Assembly: GCF_025399195.1 (NCBI RefSeq)
Contig: NW_026252177.1
Location: 1-55,567, forward strand
Direction: 5' to 3'
From: Umbelopsis ramanniana AG
Lineage: Eukaryota > Mucoromycota > Umbelopsidomycetes > Umbelopsidales > Umbelopsidaceae
Length of the DNA: 55,567 nucleotides
The notes beneath the pieces were generated by a model. That model saw only the letters and a list, made by a program, of their open reading frames with translations, did not search any database and was not told the origin of the DNA. The position numbers were made by a program, and so were the translations under genes. Below are positions 31,246 through 43,999 of this stretch, in pieces; position 1 is the stretch's first letter, and the number at the start of each line of letters is the position of its first letter.

Positions 31246-34200
31246 ATGGACATCACCAAGTATTTTTCCAAAGCTGGCGGGTCAGCATCGCCTTCTTCTG
31301 CCAAGGTAGTGGTTCGGCTCGGTTTTACACGACTAATTTACGTGTGTGCTCATTATACTAACACCTTAGCAATTTACAATTCGTCTACCGCAGAAGGAAG
31401 AACCCGCCAAAGCAACTCCAAAACGAATTCGACCACAATCAAAGGGTAAGGTGTCGAAGTCATGTAGGAAGAGCATATGAAAACGCCCATAACATAGTTC
31501 TTTCAGTAGTAGTAGTGGACGATAGTGATAACAACTCGTAAGTGTTAAACAAACGCAACAAGTATGTGACTACGGCGCGACGCTAAGCCAACCTATAATA
31601 CAAATATCACAGCAGCCAAGAAATCGCGCCTTCAGTGAAAAATAGAAAGAAACGTGCTGTCATTGATTCCGATGAAGATGACGACGTTGTTCTTGTCGAA
31701 CCCACAAAGTCTGAACCGTCAAAGGACAAAAATGCGTAAGGAACATGCTGATGGCAAGTACCACAGAAACGATCTATACTAACATGCGTTGTACAATCAG
31801 TAAAAAGAAAGCCAAAGTTGAAAGTAAGAAGGGGGTAGAGGAAGTTGATCCAAATGACTACTTTGCCTCCTCGAAAAAACCGAGTACATCTGTTAAGAAG
31901 GTATATATAAAGACTATTAAGTCCCGGCCAGATTACATGCCACTAAGCTGTCAATCTTAGGGTGCCACCAAGAAGGAAGACGTCGAAGTGTTGGAGGAGA
32001 TGGATAAAAAGCCTGATAACAACAGCAAGCCATCCGAACCCCACGCATCAACGCCAGCTGCTACTAAGGCGAAAGACTCGAAATCTATTAAAGCTAAGAC
32101 TGAAACGAAGAAAAAAGCTAAGGCAAAAATTGAGGAGAGCGACGATGATTTTGATGGTGATTTTGAGACTATCAGTGATGACGAGGTTGAAGAGGTCAAG
32201 CCAAAGGAGGAAGTGAAGCCAAAAGAGAAAAAACCAGTGGCTAAAGCTGAAACAAAGAAAGAGAAGGCTACAAAAGCTGCAAGTGCAGAGAAGGAAACTG
32301 TTAACAAGAAGCCTTCGTAAGTACAGAAGTGTTCGGCTTGTTAGATGTAGAAGGAAATAGAGCTTACACTTATCCTCTTTACACCGTCAACAGTCTATGG
32401 CAACTGAAAAACAGACTGCCACCCCAAAACCTTGGAACGCGAGAGATACCTCAAGCTGCGCCTAACTGCTTTGCGGGATTCACCTTTGTGGTATCTGGTG
32501 AGTTTGAAACCATCACCCGCAATGAAACAGAAGACCTCATTAAAAGATATGGAGGGTAAGCAATCTTTGTTCTATGGAGATATTGAGCTGCATGCTGATG
32601 AAATGGACTTAGGCGGATAACAAGTGCGATAAGCGGCAAGACAACCCACTTTTTGAAAGGAAGAGAGGCTGGTCCGTCGAAAACTGAGAAGGCAGAAAAG
32701 CTTGGCACCAAGATATTGGATGAGGATGGTTTTTTCGAATTGCTAAAGACATCACAAACGAAAGAAATTGAAATGCCACCAATAGAAAAGCCAACTGCTT
32801 CCGCAGCTAAAGGCAAGAAAAAGGAAGAGATAGGGTAAGTGGATGTTTTCATCATTAACGACTTATTGCTCAGCGGCCTTATGCTTATATTTCATTGTTG
32901 CTTAGCGCAAACCCGGAACAATCATCCATGTTGTGGACGGAAAAATACAAACCGCAAAAGATCGAGGAAATTCTTGGTAACAAAGAACTTGTTAAACGAA
33001 TCTCAGGATGGCTTAAAGATTGGTACGAAATCACTTCAACACTCCTGCCATGCTTATTGTAAATCACCGCTTAAATGTATCTAATGGACTCTGTTGATTT
33101 ATGGCACACAGGGACTCAAGCTATAGCAGTGGATTCAAATTTAGAAACAAAGAAAGTATTAATGATTTTTCCGCTGTTATTCTAAGTGGACCACCAGGAA
33201 TCGGAAAAACAACTGCCGCTCATGTTATTGCTAAAACCAATGGCTACGAGCTTCTGGAATTTAATGCCAGTGATGTTCGTAGCAAAAAGATTTTGGAGGT
33301 ATGTACACAGATGCAAGTGTTGAGGATTGACGTATGCAAATAGACTGAATGTATGTCTTCACCTTCACAGGAGAGTGTTTCTGAAATGATGGACAACCGT
33401 ACAATGACAGAGTTCTTCGCTGCAGGCAAACCAGTAAGTATACGATAAATCTGATCACGGTCATTCAATACAAGCGTACGCTAAACGTTGTTTATTTACA
33501 GAAAGGAGATCGATTGATTAATGGCAAAAAAGTAGTGTTGGTTATGGATGAAGTTGACGGTATGTCCGCCGGTGACCGCGGTGGTGCGGCCGAGATGGCA
33601 AAATTGATAAAGAAGTCCAAAGTAAGGGTCCTATTGAATACTCCCATGTTGTGATTTTCAAATCTGACAATTCCATATCCAACTAGATCCCTGTCATCTG
33701 TATCTGCAATGATAACAAAGCTAAAAAAATCGAGCCATTGCTGCGAGTATGCTATGAAGCCAAATTCAAGAGGTAGGATCGGTGTGACCAAACATCTTTC
33801 AGAAAATTCTTCTGCTTCTCTAATATGATTCGTGTTCTAGAACGCCTGCAGCCCAGCTACGGTCACGATTCTTGACAATAGCATTCAGGTAAATTGGTAT
33901 CTCATTTTGAAACATCCAGTTCCCCATGCGCGCGTGACTTATGTGTACCTGCAGAGAAAAACTCTCAATCGAGCCGAATGCATTAGATCAGTTGGTCGAA
34001 GCAACTCGAAACGATATCCGACAAATTATCAACATTCTTTCAACGTATCGACTCGGTCAGAAAACTATGAATTTCGACCAAGCTAAAGCTGTGTAAGATT
34101 TGACATATCAATTATGATTATGGAAGTGCCGGCTTTACTCATCGATTCAAATCAATAGTGGAAAGATGAATGAGAAATACAGTCAGATTAATCTCTTTGA

Positions 34201-35495
34201 GATTCCTGGAATGTTACTATCGGCTGCCAGATCGCGGGAAATGACCCTGGCACAAAAAAGTGAAATCTACTTTCACGATTATTCATTATCGCATCTAATG
34301 TTTTTTGTGAGTATAGGAGCCATTTATGCACATGGGCTACACGGCACACAATTCTCTAAGAACACGACTGATGACTCTTGATTGTACTAGGAAAATTATG
34401 TCCGATGGATGCCTGAGCAGGCGAAAGCGGCGTCAAATCAGAACGAAATGGACTGCAAGTATATCGAAGCTATCGCTGACGCTGCTGAAGCCATGTCCGA
34501 AGGAGCGATGGTAGACGGAATGATTCACGGGTAAGTGGAGCAATGATGTGTATAGAATATGACTTCGCATGTAAAACTCACCTTGCCTACAAGATCAACA
34601 CAACATTGGTCACTTATGCCTGTCCACTCTATGTTTTCAATGGTTCGCCCCGCTCATTTTATGAAAGGGCAATTTGCTGGGGCTCATCGTCTAAACTTCC
34701 CTGCGTAAGTTCCATTAACGTATACTATGAAATGTCGTCAGTATTCATATTAATGACGATCTTTGCAGCTGGTTAGGCCAAAACTCAAAGACACAGAAGA
34801 GGAAGCGCTTATTACGCGAACTTCAAATCCACATGCGCACCAAATCGTCCGGTGACAAATATGAAGTGCGCCAGAACTACCTACCTGTGTTGAACCAACT
34901 CATATTCTCTGCCTTACTTGAGGTCAGTTAACTTGAACGGAGCTAAATGCTGAAAAGCAATTACTAAACAACTTTTTGTGCAGGAGGATTATGATACTGC
35001 TTTTGAAATCATGGACTCTTATTATCTTGATAAGGATCTTGTTGATGCCATTGCAGAACTCGAATTCCCTCTTAGAGGTCAAAAGACACTCCAGTCACAG
35101 CTAACAACCAGTATTAAGTCAACGTTCACGAGAAAGTAAGAAACCTGCATCAAAATGGCGAGATTTCTCTGTCTACCTAATACTAATGCATTACATTCAG
35201 GTACAACAGTACTAGCCATCCTGTTATGCTACAACCAGGTGGACAAACAATCAAGAAAGCAATTGCCGTTCCTATGGACGATCCAGAAGGAACCATTTTC
35301 GATGACGAGGCTGATTTTGGCGGTGATGTTTCCGAAGAAGAGCAAGCTGCCGATAATGACGATGAAACAAATCTTGCCAAAGACAAGTACATTAAAACAA
35401 AAGACCTGTCCGCAAAAGGAAAGGCATCATCCAAAGCAGGCGTCAAGAGAAAGGCAACCACTTCTGCGTCGTCGTCAGCGAAGAAGAAGAAATAA
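31246..35495 (+). CDS. RFC1: Replication factor C subunit 1 (RFC1), 953 aa
   Basis: Twenty-one exons: join(31246..31305,31394..31445,31507..31537,31616..31735,31801..31900,31961..32316,32394..32555,32613..32834,32906..33022,33112..33298,33371..33433,33502..33621,33687..33772,33841..33888,33955..34092,34159..34306,34391..34530,34594..34704,34769..34922,34984..35135,35201..35495). Large subunit of the PCNA clamp loader. The start MDITKYFSK is a PIP-box-like motif. A Lys/Asp/Glu-rich linker is followed by a BRCT domain at about 260-340 ([40 protein letters not shown]), the AAA+ ATPase with Walker [10 protein letters not shown] near 431 and Walker B VLVMDEVD near 505, and the RFC1 C-terminal domain ([32 protein letters not shown]). 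A basic tail ends [16 protein letters not shown]. Exon 3 is only 31 nt. Convergent with OCT1, 146 bp apart. Confidence 0.95.
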
Positions 35496-35641
35496 GCGTA
35501 ATAGTAATAAATAGGATTGAAGAGATGTAGAATATTCTTAAAGTCTGCTATTTTTTAAAATGGTTTATAGGTCTATACTTTTTTATTGGAGGGAGGGTAT
35601 TATGTGCAGGTTGTGTTTACCTTTCTAAGGGTTTTAAATTA

Positions 35642-38149
35642 CTATACGTCGATGCCCCAATCGCCAACTTGCCGCATAGCGGCCTGGTCTCCGTTAACAA
35701 TAGTGGCAGCATCTCGTTCGTCCAGTACGCTAGCCACGCATTCCCAAGGATCACGAGCTCCACCCCATCGAAGCACCTGTTCTCGGAAACGCATACCGTT
35801 TTCGCGATCAAGTGGATTCTTTTCGAAGCAACTCTGCCAGACTCTACGAGCTAGTGTACGATCGAACAAGTAGCTGTAGTATCCAGATCCATATCCAAAG
35901 AGATGGGTGAACTGGGTTGGCCACATTGAGTTTTCTCCACCGCGAAAGGCGCCATTTTCATTTTGAAGCTGGTGCCACACCTTGGCGGCTGAAAACTCTT
36001 TCTGAACAGCGATGGGTGAATGGTACCGCTGATCCAATTGAGCCATGACGATTTGATAATTGGTATCAATGCCGCTGAATCGTTTTCGATGATCTAGATA
36101 CGTCTTCACCAATTCATATGGAAGTGGCTCTCTAGTGCGGTAGTCACTGGCAAACAGAGATAAAACTTGCGGATCGGAAACAAAGTGCTCCATCAAAATG
36201 GATGGTAGCTCCACAAAATCAGTTGCACAGCGCGTACCCGCTACGTTATGGAAGTCGGTTCGTCCCAACATGGAATGCATGGCGTGACCCATTTCATGGA
36301 ACAAGGTCTCAACCTCGTAAAACGAGAGCAATGTTGGCATGGAATTGGATCTAGGAGTCGGGAAATCGCATGTTAAAACAATTACGGGTAGTTGATAAAG
36401 TCCTTGGCGACCACGTATTTGCGCTCCATTGCTTGTATCCAAAGTTGCGTGTATGCGTTCCCGTTGTGATGGATCGGCGTAGGCGAGGTCGTTGATAGCA
36501 TCATCATCATCCACTCGACGCGAAGTTCGCACCGTATAATGTGCGGCATTCGTTCCTTTTCCGTTTCGAGCAAATAAGTCGCAGTACATTGTACCAATAG
36601 TGCCTTCATTCTCACACACCACCTTTAATTTGCGAACTTGAGAATGCCATGTCTCTCCCGGATTGATGGAATCGGGTTCAAAATGAATTCCATACATGTT
36701 TTTGAATAATCTGGATAGACCTTGCATAACCGATCCAACCGAAAAATAAGGCGAAATTGGTAGGCTGGGATGAACTGCCTGATAAGATGCTGAAAGTATA
36801 TTCATGTAATAGTCTCGATCCCATGCCATAATCTCCACTGGTTCCTTCGATCCAGTTATTTTAGCTTTGGCTGCTTTCAACAGCTGAACATCCGCATCAA
36901 CAGCAGGTTGCTGGTGTTTCACAAGAGTGTTCAAAAAGGCATCAACATTTTCTAAGATTAAATAGTTACTACGATGGCCGTCGTTGTACACAAATAAAGC
37001 CGCATCGTACCTGGTGTCTTCGCCATTTTGTCCTGAAGCTGCAAATGCCCATACGATTCCTTGCCAACGAGCTCTCCTAGCTCTCCTCTCCGTCTCATCA
37101 ATGCTTCCAATATCATGACACTTTCGTCGGTCGCAGAATTCATCCCTCGATACATTTCTCGGCGAACATCCTCGTCTTTAGCGTATTTGAGGATAGCATG
37201 GCTTTCGGTGTAGTCTGTACCGATGTATGCATGACCGTCAGAATGTGTAAGTGATTTGATAGTTGAGGAAGAAAGCCCATTTAACCGTGATGGTTCAACT
37301 TTAATTTGTCGAATGGACCTTGGATTATTTTGAACAAATGCTCGACCAAGTTGTATAATTTCATCGCAAAGGCCAACGAACTGGGACCGCTGTTCGTTAG
37401 GTAAATGAATACCAGACTTTTCGAAATCTCTCAAAAAGACTTTGGCAGTCATAATTTCGTCTGGAGTGAATTGTGCTACAATGGTTTGGTCCCTCATAAC
37501 CATACTGAGCACCTGTCAGGATGGTTAGCAATACGTTGCTTAAAGGAGACCGTTATACTACCACACATACCTTGTGAAGTCTAGTATCTGTGTTTAGTGT
37601 GTTCATGTAAGAGCATAAAGTACTGTAGGCGTTGTTGGCAGCATCCAAAATCGTTCGGTCAGGATGGGCGTTGCGGATGAATTCGGCCATATCAATAACG
37701 CAACAAAGAGTATCTGAAAGTCGGTCCAGGTTCTTGACTACCTTTCTCATTTCATTCTCTCCATTTTCTGGTGCTCTCCATATTCGTTCTACAATCAATT
37801 GTGCGCGTTCTATCGTGTCACTGGCGGCTTGTTCGAATCCAGCAGCAGTAGCAAAGTTAGGGTTATTGAAAAGCCCCACCGACGTGGTGGTCGTCCCACT
37901 TCTCTTGAGTTTTCCGAACAATCCATTGCTTGGACTTCCTTTTCGTTCCTGGTTCCAGACATTGTTATTGTCAAAGAGCATTCGTAAATGTTCGTCAGTG
38001 TGCTTTAAATCTGCATTGCTAGCTTGTGTTACGGCTACCGGCGCTTGTGCAGGAATATTCGATAGATACCGAAAGGACCGGCTAGTTGGACGTGTTTTGG
38101 CGTACTGCCTGGCAAGCTGCCATCGGTTTAAAGCCGTTAACCGCAGCAT
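35642..38149 (-). CDS. OCT1: Mitochondrial intermediate peptidase, 796 aa
   Basis: Model: complement(join(35642..36951,37011..37512,37571..38149)). M3-family zinc oligopeptidase that removes an octapeptide from many mitochondrial precursors after MPP cleavage. A presequence-like N-terminus (MLRLTALNRWQLARQYAKTR) precedes a long helical domain. The catalytic HExxH is FHEMGHAMHSMLGRT at about residues 577-591, with downstream EHFVSDPQVLSLF supplying the third ligand Glu and FGYGSGYYSYLFDRTLARRV. Length matches yeast Oct1 (772). Introns are 58 and 59 nt. Its ATG (38149) is only about 60-135 bp from the divergent PAN1-like gene. Confidence 0.95.
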
Positions 38150-38284
38150 TGGAGTATGGATTGAGGCAACACTACTGATCGTTTGCTCAAAAAATTAACT
38201 TCATGGATGATGTCATGTGCCTCATTGGCTGGAGATTTTGTTTCTCCGCGTCAAGAAGTCCTCTCGGTCCTCCACCTACTCCAC

Positions 38285-41200
38285 ATGCAAAGCCTGTCGA
38301 ATCCTGGGCAATCACAGGGTATGTAGTCCAAAATTCAAAGTGTGATGCTTCATTCTGAAGGATGAGTTCTATTATTTGGTTCATGGCTCAAAATCTACAA
38401 TCTTGCCTGAGAACTCCAAGCATTTAGTCAAGTGATGTTATGATGAGAACGTGGAATGGGAGCTTAACTGACTAAACTCAACCTTCTTCTTCCTCACAGC
38501 CGTTCGCTTGAGCTTTCTTTCCGCAGAAGATCAAGCAAGGTATGAATCGCTCTTTGCACAGGCAACATCGAGCTCTGGTAGTCGATATATTACAGGTATC
38601 CAATGTCTCCCGATTCACAACCAAAACTGGAGTATAATATTAACAGAGCTCTAATCTGATATAAGCTGTGACAGCCCGAGAGATATTATCCCGAAGTGGT
38701 TTAAATGATGATACACTTGCTAAAGTCTGGTAAGTCGTAGACCTAAAGCTTTGCAATGGATATGCGGCATTGGGTCATAACCTTGCATGCTTTAGGGATC
38801 TGTCTGCTGTAACTCCTTCACCACAGCTGAGCTTTCCGGAATTCGCTATTGCCATGTATCTCACATCAAAGGCTATTACGGGTCAAGCTGTTCCTAGCTC
38901 ACTTCCAGACGATATTGCAGAAGAAGTTCAAATTGCTGTTGCTACATTGGAATCAACCGATACCGCGAAAGATACTTCATCAGCACAGGCGCAATATCCT
39001 ATGATGACCGGAGCTCAACAGCAAATGCCCATGATGACTGGGTCCGTAAGTCCTATAAACGGGCAACTAACTGGAATGCAAGGGAACGGTGGCTTGCCTG
39101 GATTAGTTCCTCCGCAAATGACGGGTTATCAACAAATGCAACCTACTGGCCTGCAAGTACCTATGATGACTGGCGTTACACCGATTATGGGTGCAAATCA
39201 ACAAATAGCTATGCCTACAGGAATGAATGCTCATAATTTAGATTTCACCAGCCGAATGATGCCTATGCCTACCGGAATGTACATCGCAAATAGAAGAAAA
39301 GATTTCCAGAGTTTGGAAGGCAAGGTTAAAATTCCATGGGCGGTCACGACCGAAGAGCGAGAACGATATAGAGAAATCTTCAAGGCATGGGACAGCGATA
39401 AGAAAGGATTTTTGCCTGGCGATACCGCCAAAGAGATTTTCTCGCAATCCGGCCTTGCTCAAAATGTTTTGATGCAGATATGGTGTGTATGACATTTCGT
39501 AAAGCTAGTGTTGAAAAACAGAGTATCTCTAACAGACGGTTAAACTTGCTACAGGAACCTTTCGGACCCGAATAATCAAGGAAAGCTGAACGCAGATGAA
39601 TTTGCTGTTGCTATGCATCTTATTTACCGTAAAATTAATGGATATGACGTCCCAACATCGTTGCCTGAGGAACTTGTACCACCTTCCAGCCGTGAATTAA
39701 GCGACAGCGTCAATGAACTGAGAAAGAAGATTGTTAACGACATTGTGAACAAGAAGAGCACGACTTCTTTCTCATCTACCAGCTCCTCTCCAGTCTCACG
39801 ATCTAACCCTCTCAGTCCTAACGCTCCAAGAGGAAGGGAAAAGTACAAGGATGATGACTCTCAGGTTGGATATATATCAAGCGCACGCCGTATGGGACCG
39901 GACCGTAGAGGCAATCGCACACCAACGTCAGATGGCTCGTCTCCCAGCCCTCGATCATCAACTCCTGAATACCGTGGCAAGACCAGCCGAATTTCAGATC
40001 TTCGTAAGCAAATCACAGAACACAAGAATCGCTTATTGAAGCTCATGGAAATGGGGGCAGCTAACGCCGCCACGCCTCTACAATCCTTGTCATATCTGGA
40101 TAGAAAGGATATTGAGGAGATTCAAGATCGAATCAAGGAATTGGAAAAGGAAATTGTGCGATCGAATGTTGATCAGCATAATTCAAAGGACGTTTGGACT
40201 CAATACTCTGAGGGTACAAGCGAACTTACTAAGCTCTCAGAAGAAGAAAGAAGTTTACAACACGAAGTGCAGTATCTTTTAGAAAGTACGATCCCTGATC
40301 TTGTGTCACAGTTGAAAGACCTGGATACCGAAATTGCTGAAAAAAAGAAAGCGTATGGAAAATCGCAGGCTGGTGTCAGCCCTCAAGTCGAATCTTCAGC
40401 TATATCCAGCCCAGCACCAGAAATTGATATTGTCGGCACTGGGCCGAATGGAGAGATCACTGAAAGTGACAAAATCAGGGCCAAGGCAAAAGCCATGTTG
40501 GCGGCACGCATGGGCAAAATTACTGGTCAAACACAAGCTTTGGCTTCCGCACCATCCAATGCAGGAACTCAATTGATCAAAGAGGCAGAGGATGAAAAGA
40601 AAGAACACGACGACAGACTATTTGACTTCGAGCGCTCGCTTAATCAGCTGTCTGGATCTATTGATGGCATTCGTCGAGATATGAGTATCATTGGCCTTGA
40701 CTTCAATGCTCGCTCAGAAGACGAACAGCGGCTGCAAGAACGAAATCGATTTGAAGAGGGTGATGGTGTTGCTGACGATTTAAGAACATTCATACGAGAG
40801 CTCGCATTAGAGACTGCAAGCGCACGCGCACCTGATGTTGATCCAACCTTCACATCTCGCTTCCCATCATTTGAGGAAACCGACGATAGCCACACTTCGA
40901 TACCAAGCTCATTTTCTCCTCCACCAAACTCTAACTCTCCTTACCTTGATATTTCTGGCTATAATACCTCTCCTGTACTCAGAAGCCCTAGTCCTATCAA
41001 TCGGTCTGTATCGCCAAGACCCAAAACTGCAGCTGATATCAAGAAAGAAGCTGAAAGACGAGTACAAGAACGTATGGCTGCTTTGAGGATATCCCGTGGA
41101 TTATCACCATCGCCAAATCCACCTTCAGATCGTATCATAGATCAAAGTCGGTCAACCAAACCTCAACCAGATGCAGATGAACGTGCAGCTCAAAAGCGAT

Positions 41201-41697
41201 TGCGTGAAGCTCAGCAAGTTGCGCAAGAAAAACTCCGTCAAGCTCGTGAACATCGAGAGGAAGTTGAACGTCAAACTCAGCAGAAGATGAAAGAAGCTGA
41301 AGAAAGAGCAGCTAAAGCAGCTGAAGAACTTGAAGCAATGGAGAAGCAGCTGTCAACGGAGACATCGCTTGCACAAGAACGTGAGCGACAACGACAAATG
41401 GCCAAAAAATTGGAAGATGAGCGACGCAACAAAGCAGTACAAGATCAAAATGATTCAGAAGTTGCACAATTAGACGAAGAAGCTAGGGCTGCCGAAGCCA
41501 GAAGATGGCAAGAGGAGAAGCAACAACAGGATCGTTTGGAGAGACTTCGTCGTGAAAAAGAGGATCGAGAAGCAGAGCAGCTCAGGTATAAAGAAGAGCA
41601 GGAAGCTATTATTAAAGGTGCCAGGGCGGCTCGAGAAGCTGCTCGCCGAATGGAAGAAGAAGCTGCTGCGTTATCTGGTGGTAGAGGTGACTGGTAG
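38285..41697 (+). CDS. PAN1: PAN1-like EH-domain endocytic adaptor, 1007 aa
   Basis: Model: join(38285..38318,38500..38595,38666..38729,38796..39482,39555..41697). The first exon (MQSLSNPGQSQ…) is chosen because its phase joins AVRLSFLSAEDQARYESLF; in-frame ATGs at 38207 and 38210 would extend it. EH1 is at about 14-95, an M/P/T/G-rich linker with repeated MMTG/PMPTG units (Pan1's LxxQxTG-like phosphosites of Prk1/Ark1 kinases) follows, EH2 at about 245-322 has DSDKKGFLPGD and DPNNQGKLNADEF. Coiled coils lie near 437-560 and 787-1000. Pan1 couples NPF-containing cargo adaptors to Arp2/3 actin assembly. No WH2 or long C-terminal polyproline region is seen, so either a shorter Pan1 type or an Ede1/Eps15-like hybrid. 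It ends GGRGDW; another frame downstream encodes PWDSSDPFDIIN (see findings). Confidence 0.86.
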
Positions 41698-42139
41698 TTT
41701 TCTGGGAAATCTCCCATGGGACTCAAGCGACCCTTTTGACATAATAAATCAGGATTCCAAATGAAAAAATGTGCCATATATTATTTTTGTTTTTATAAAA
41801 TTAGCTTGCATAAGCTATCAACATTGACCTGAACAAGTGTAACTAAAACGTGGAAAATTACCAGTACTTGAAGGTAATCAAGATATTCCACACGTGGGGG
41901 GATTCAAACACGCAGTCGTGGAGTCCAGCAAAGGAGAGGTGTTATAACTTGACCAATCCAAGGGCTTGTCTTCTAAGGGGGTTATGCTCATTAAGGAAGC
42001 TACTTGCGTGCACGCTGACCCAACCTACTCCTATGATCCCCTAGTTTTTTTTTTTTTTTTTTGAAAGTCTGCTGTATTTACTATAAAACCTGTGGATCTG
42101 TTTGCATTGATTCGCATCTTTTCTTCTTCATTCTTCCAA
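41698..42139. other. Spacer with poly-T and TATA, promoter of the E/P/A-rich gene
   Basis: A run of 18 T (42045-42062) and CTATAAAACC (TATAAAA at 42082-42088) lie upstream of ATG 42140. Otherwise unremarkable; nothing coding recognised apart from the out-of-frame tail discussed with the PAN1-like gene. Confidence 0.55.
42082..42088 (+). promoter_or_regulatory. TATA box and upstream T-tract, E/P/A-rich gene
   Basis: TATAAAA about 52 nt before the ATG, preceded within 20 nt by an 18-nt T-tract. T-tracts next to TATA commonly exclude nucleosomes in fungi. Placement suggests a strong core promoter; a pyrimidine-rich leader (CTTTTCTTCTTCATTCTTCC) follows. Confidence 0.6.
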
Positions 42140-42998
42140 ATGTCTTCTACTCAAGAACCCGTTGCCGAACCAACCACAGCACCCGAAGCACCTATTGAGA
42201 CACCAGCAGCTGAAGTTGCACCTGCTGAGCAACAGGCTGAGACCAAAGAGGCTGCCAAGATTGCCAAAAGAAAATCTATCTTTAACCCATTCGGTAGAAA
42301 GAAGGAGGAGGCAAAGAAGGAAGAGCCTACTGCTGAAGCTAAGCCTGAAGCCGAGGTTGCTTCACCAGAGGCAAAGCCTGTTGAGGAAGTGGCAGATAAG
42401 AAGAAGTCAAAGGGTCTTAACATGCTCTTCTCCAGAACAAAGGTAAGCAGAAAGATGGCCTGGACGCTGTAAAAATTGTACACATTTTTAATATTTTTGG
42501 CGTAAAGTCTGGATCACCTCAACCCAAAGCTGAAGAGTCAGCTACAGAAACCACCAACACTGAGCTTCCCAAGATTGAACATCTTGAGCCTATCCAGCCC
42601 GAGACCATCGTAAACCAAGTCGGTTCAGAAGAGGCACCCAAGGCTGAAGAAACCAAAGCTCCTGCCAGATCCACATCACCTTTCGGTAAGCGATTTACCA
42701 ACATGTTCAAGGTAAGCCACATCGTTGTGTTGTGTAAAATTGCATCGAATGTTTGTTTCTAAATACCCTCCTCCCCCTTTATCCTCCTACATTAACTTAG
42801 TTCTCAAAGAACAATGATAAAACGGAGAAGGACCAGCAGACGAAAGAGGAACAGGCTGATGCAGATGCAACAGCACAGGAGGCACAGGAGCCCACCCAAC
42901 CGGCTACCGCTGAAAAGCCATTGCCAGAAGTCACTGCCACTCCAGAGGAGACTGCTGAGCAACACGTTGTTGCTCCTCAAGTCACCGCATCCGCTTAA
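42140..42998 (+). CDS. Acidic E/P/A-rich protein with repeated basic-aromatic modules, 234 aa
   Basis: Model: join(42140..42442,42508..42711,42801..42998), all joins phase 0. The protein is mostly disordered (Glu, Pro, Ala, Thr, Lys) and looks like EPVAEPTTAPEAPIET at the start. Three short basic-aromatic islands stand out: KRKSIFNPFGRKKEE (about 43-57), KGLNMLFSRTKSGS (about 89-102, at the exon 1/2 boundary) and SPFGKRFTNMFKFSK (about 156-170, at the exon 2/3 boundary). Each has K/R, an N-x-F or F-G-x-R core and sits on an exon end, suggesting exon duplication. The promoter and codon use point to high expression. No known domain; a membrane- or cytoskeleton-binding scaffold is one guess. Confidence 0.72.
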
Positions 42999-43999
42999 AC
43001 GCTTCATTATCCAACTATACTATTCCGTAACATATAGCGTATAATATGTTTTTTTTTTTTTTCACTTTTTACTAATAAAAAATAATAGCGTACGTTGCAA
43101 TATCGATATCTTTGATATCTAGAGGAGTGGGCAGGGTTAAAATGCACCTCACCGTACCCAAGAAGGGGAATCAACTTGTAGAGGTATTTTATCCATTCAA
43201 TCAGACTATTTCAAGCAGGTCGTATACTTTCAGGCACGGTTTTTCTCGGACCTAAGTCAACCGCCATGTAAATCGAAGACACCTAACTTTTAGTGAGTTG
43301 TTGTCAAACCCAGTAGTAGTAACAGTACGAAATTATCCAAATCATATTATGTCAGTTGTTTAACACTGCTTTTAATTGATAAGGGGTTATAATCACCTCG
43401 CAAAAATGAACAAAACAGAATTTGAATATGCTCTTTGAGAGCAAATGATCGGTGAATTGCTGCTCCTGTGATTAAATGATCCCAGCATGTGTAAATATAT
43501 GAAGAAAAAGGAAACGCTGAACGACCCGCCATGATCGATTCAGCGTTGTCAGAAAGGCTGCCTTGCTCCAAACGCATATGCTTGTCCCGAAGGTGCTAAT
43601 ATGCTGTCTTTTCAGCTCAATAAATCACGAAGGCCCGTAAAGAATTTGCATATCCATTCACTGACTGAAGGTATATTGATTATAATCCGAGACTTGCAGT
43701 CGTTGTGAACCCATAAGGTACAAACTGGGGTACAGGGGTAAGATAGCGCCGAAATATTTTTTCTTGCGGGGTAGCAGGAGGTGAAAACAAAAAATCCTGA
43801 TTGAAGGGAACCGACTGTAATGGGAATGATGGGATAGCAATCTTTCTTAAGTACGTTGACCACATTTCAAAGCAGCGGGAAACGTACAAAAAATTGAAAA
43901 ACCAAGCATCTGTTTATCAAATATCTATCTAAAATACTAAAATCTAGCCTGATTTTTCCTCTATTTTACAGCCTTTGTACAAACATAAAAGATACAAAA
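42999..43999. other. 1-kb spacer, E/P/A-rich gene / COA1 (3' ends)
   Basis: Convergent 3' regions; TAATAAAAAATAATA at about 43072-43086 is a likely polyadenylation region. ORFs at 43347-43889 (minus) lack coding character. No other feature. Confidence 0.45.
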
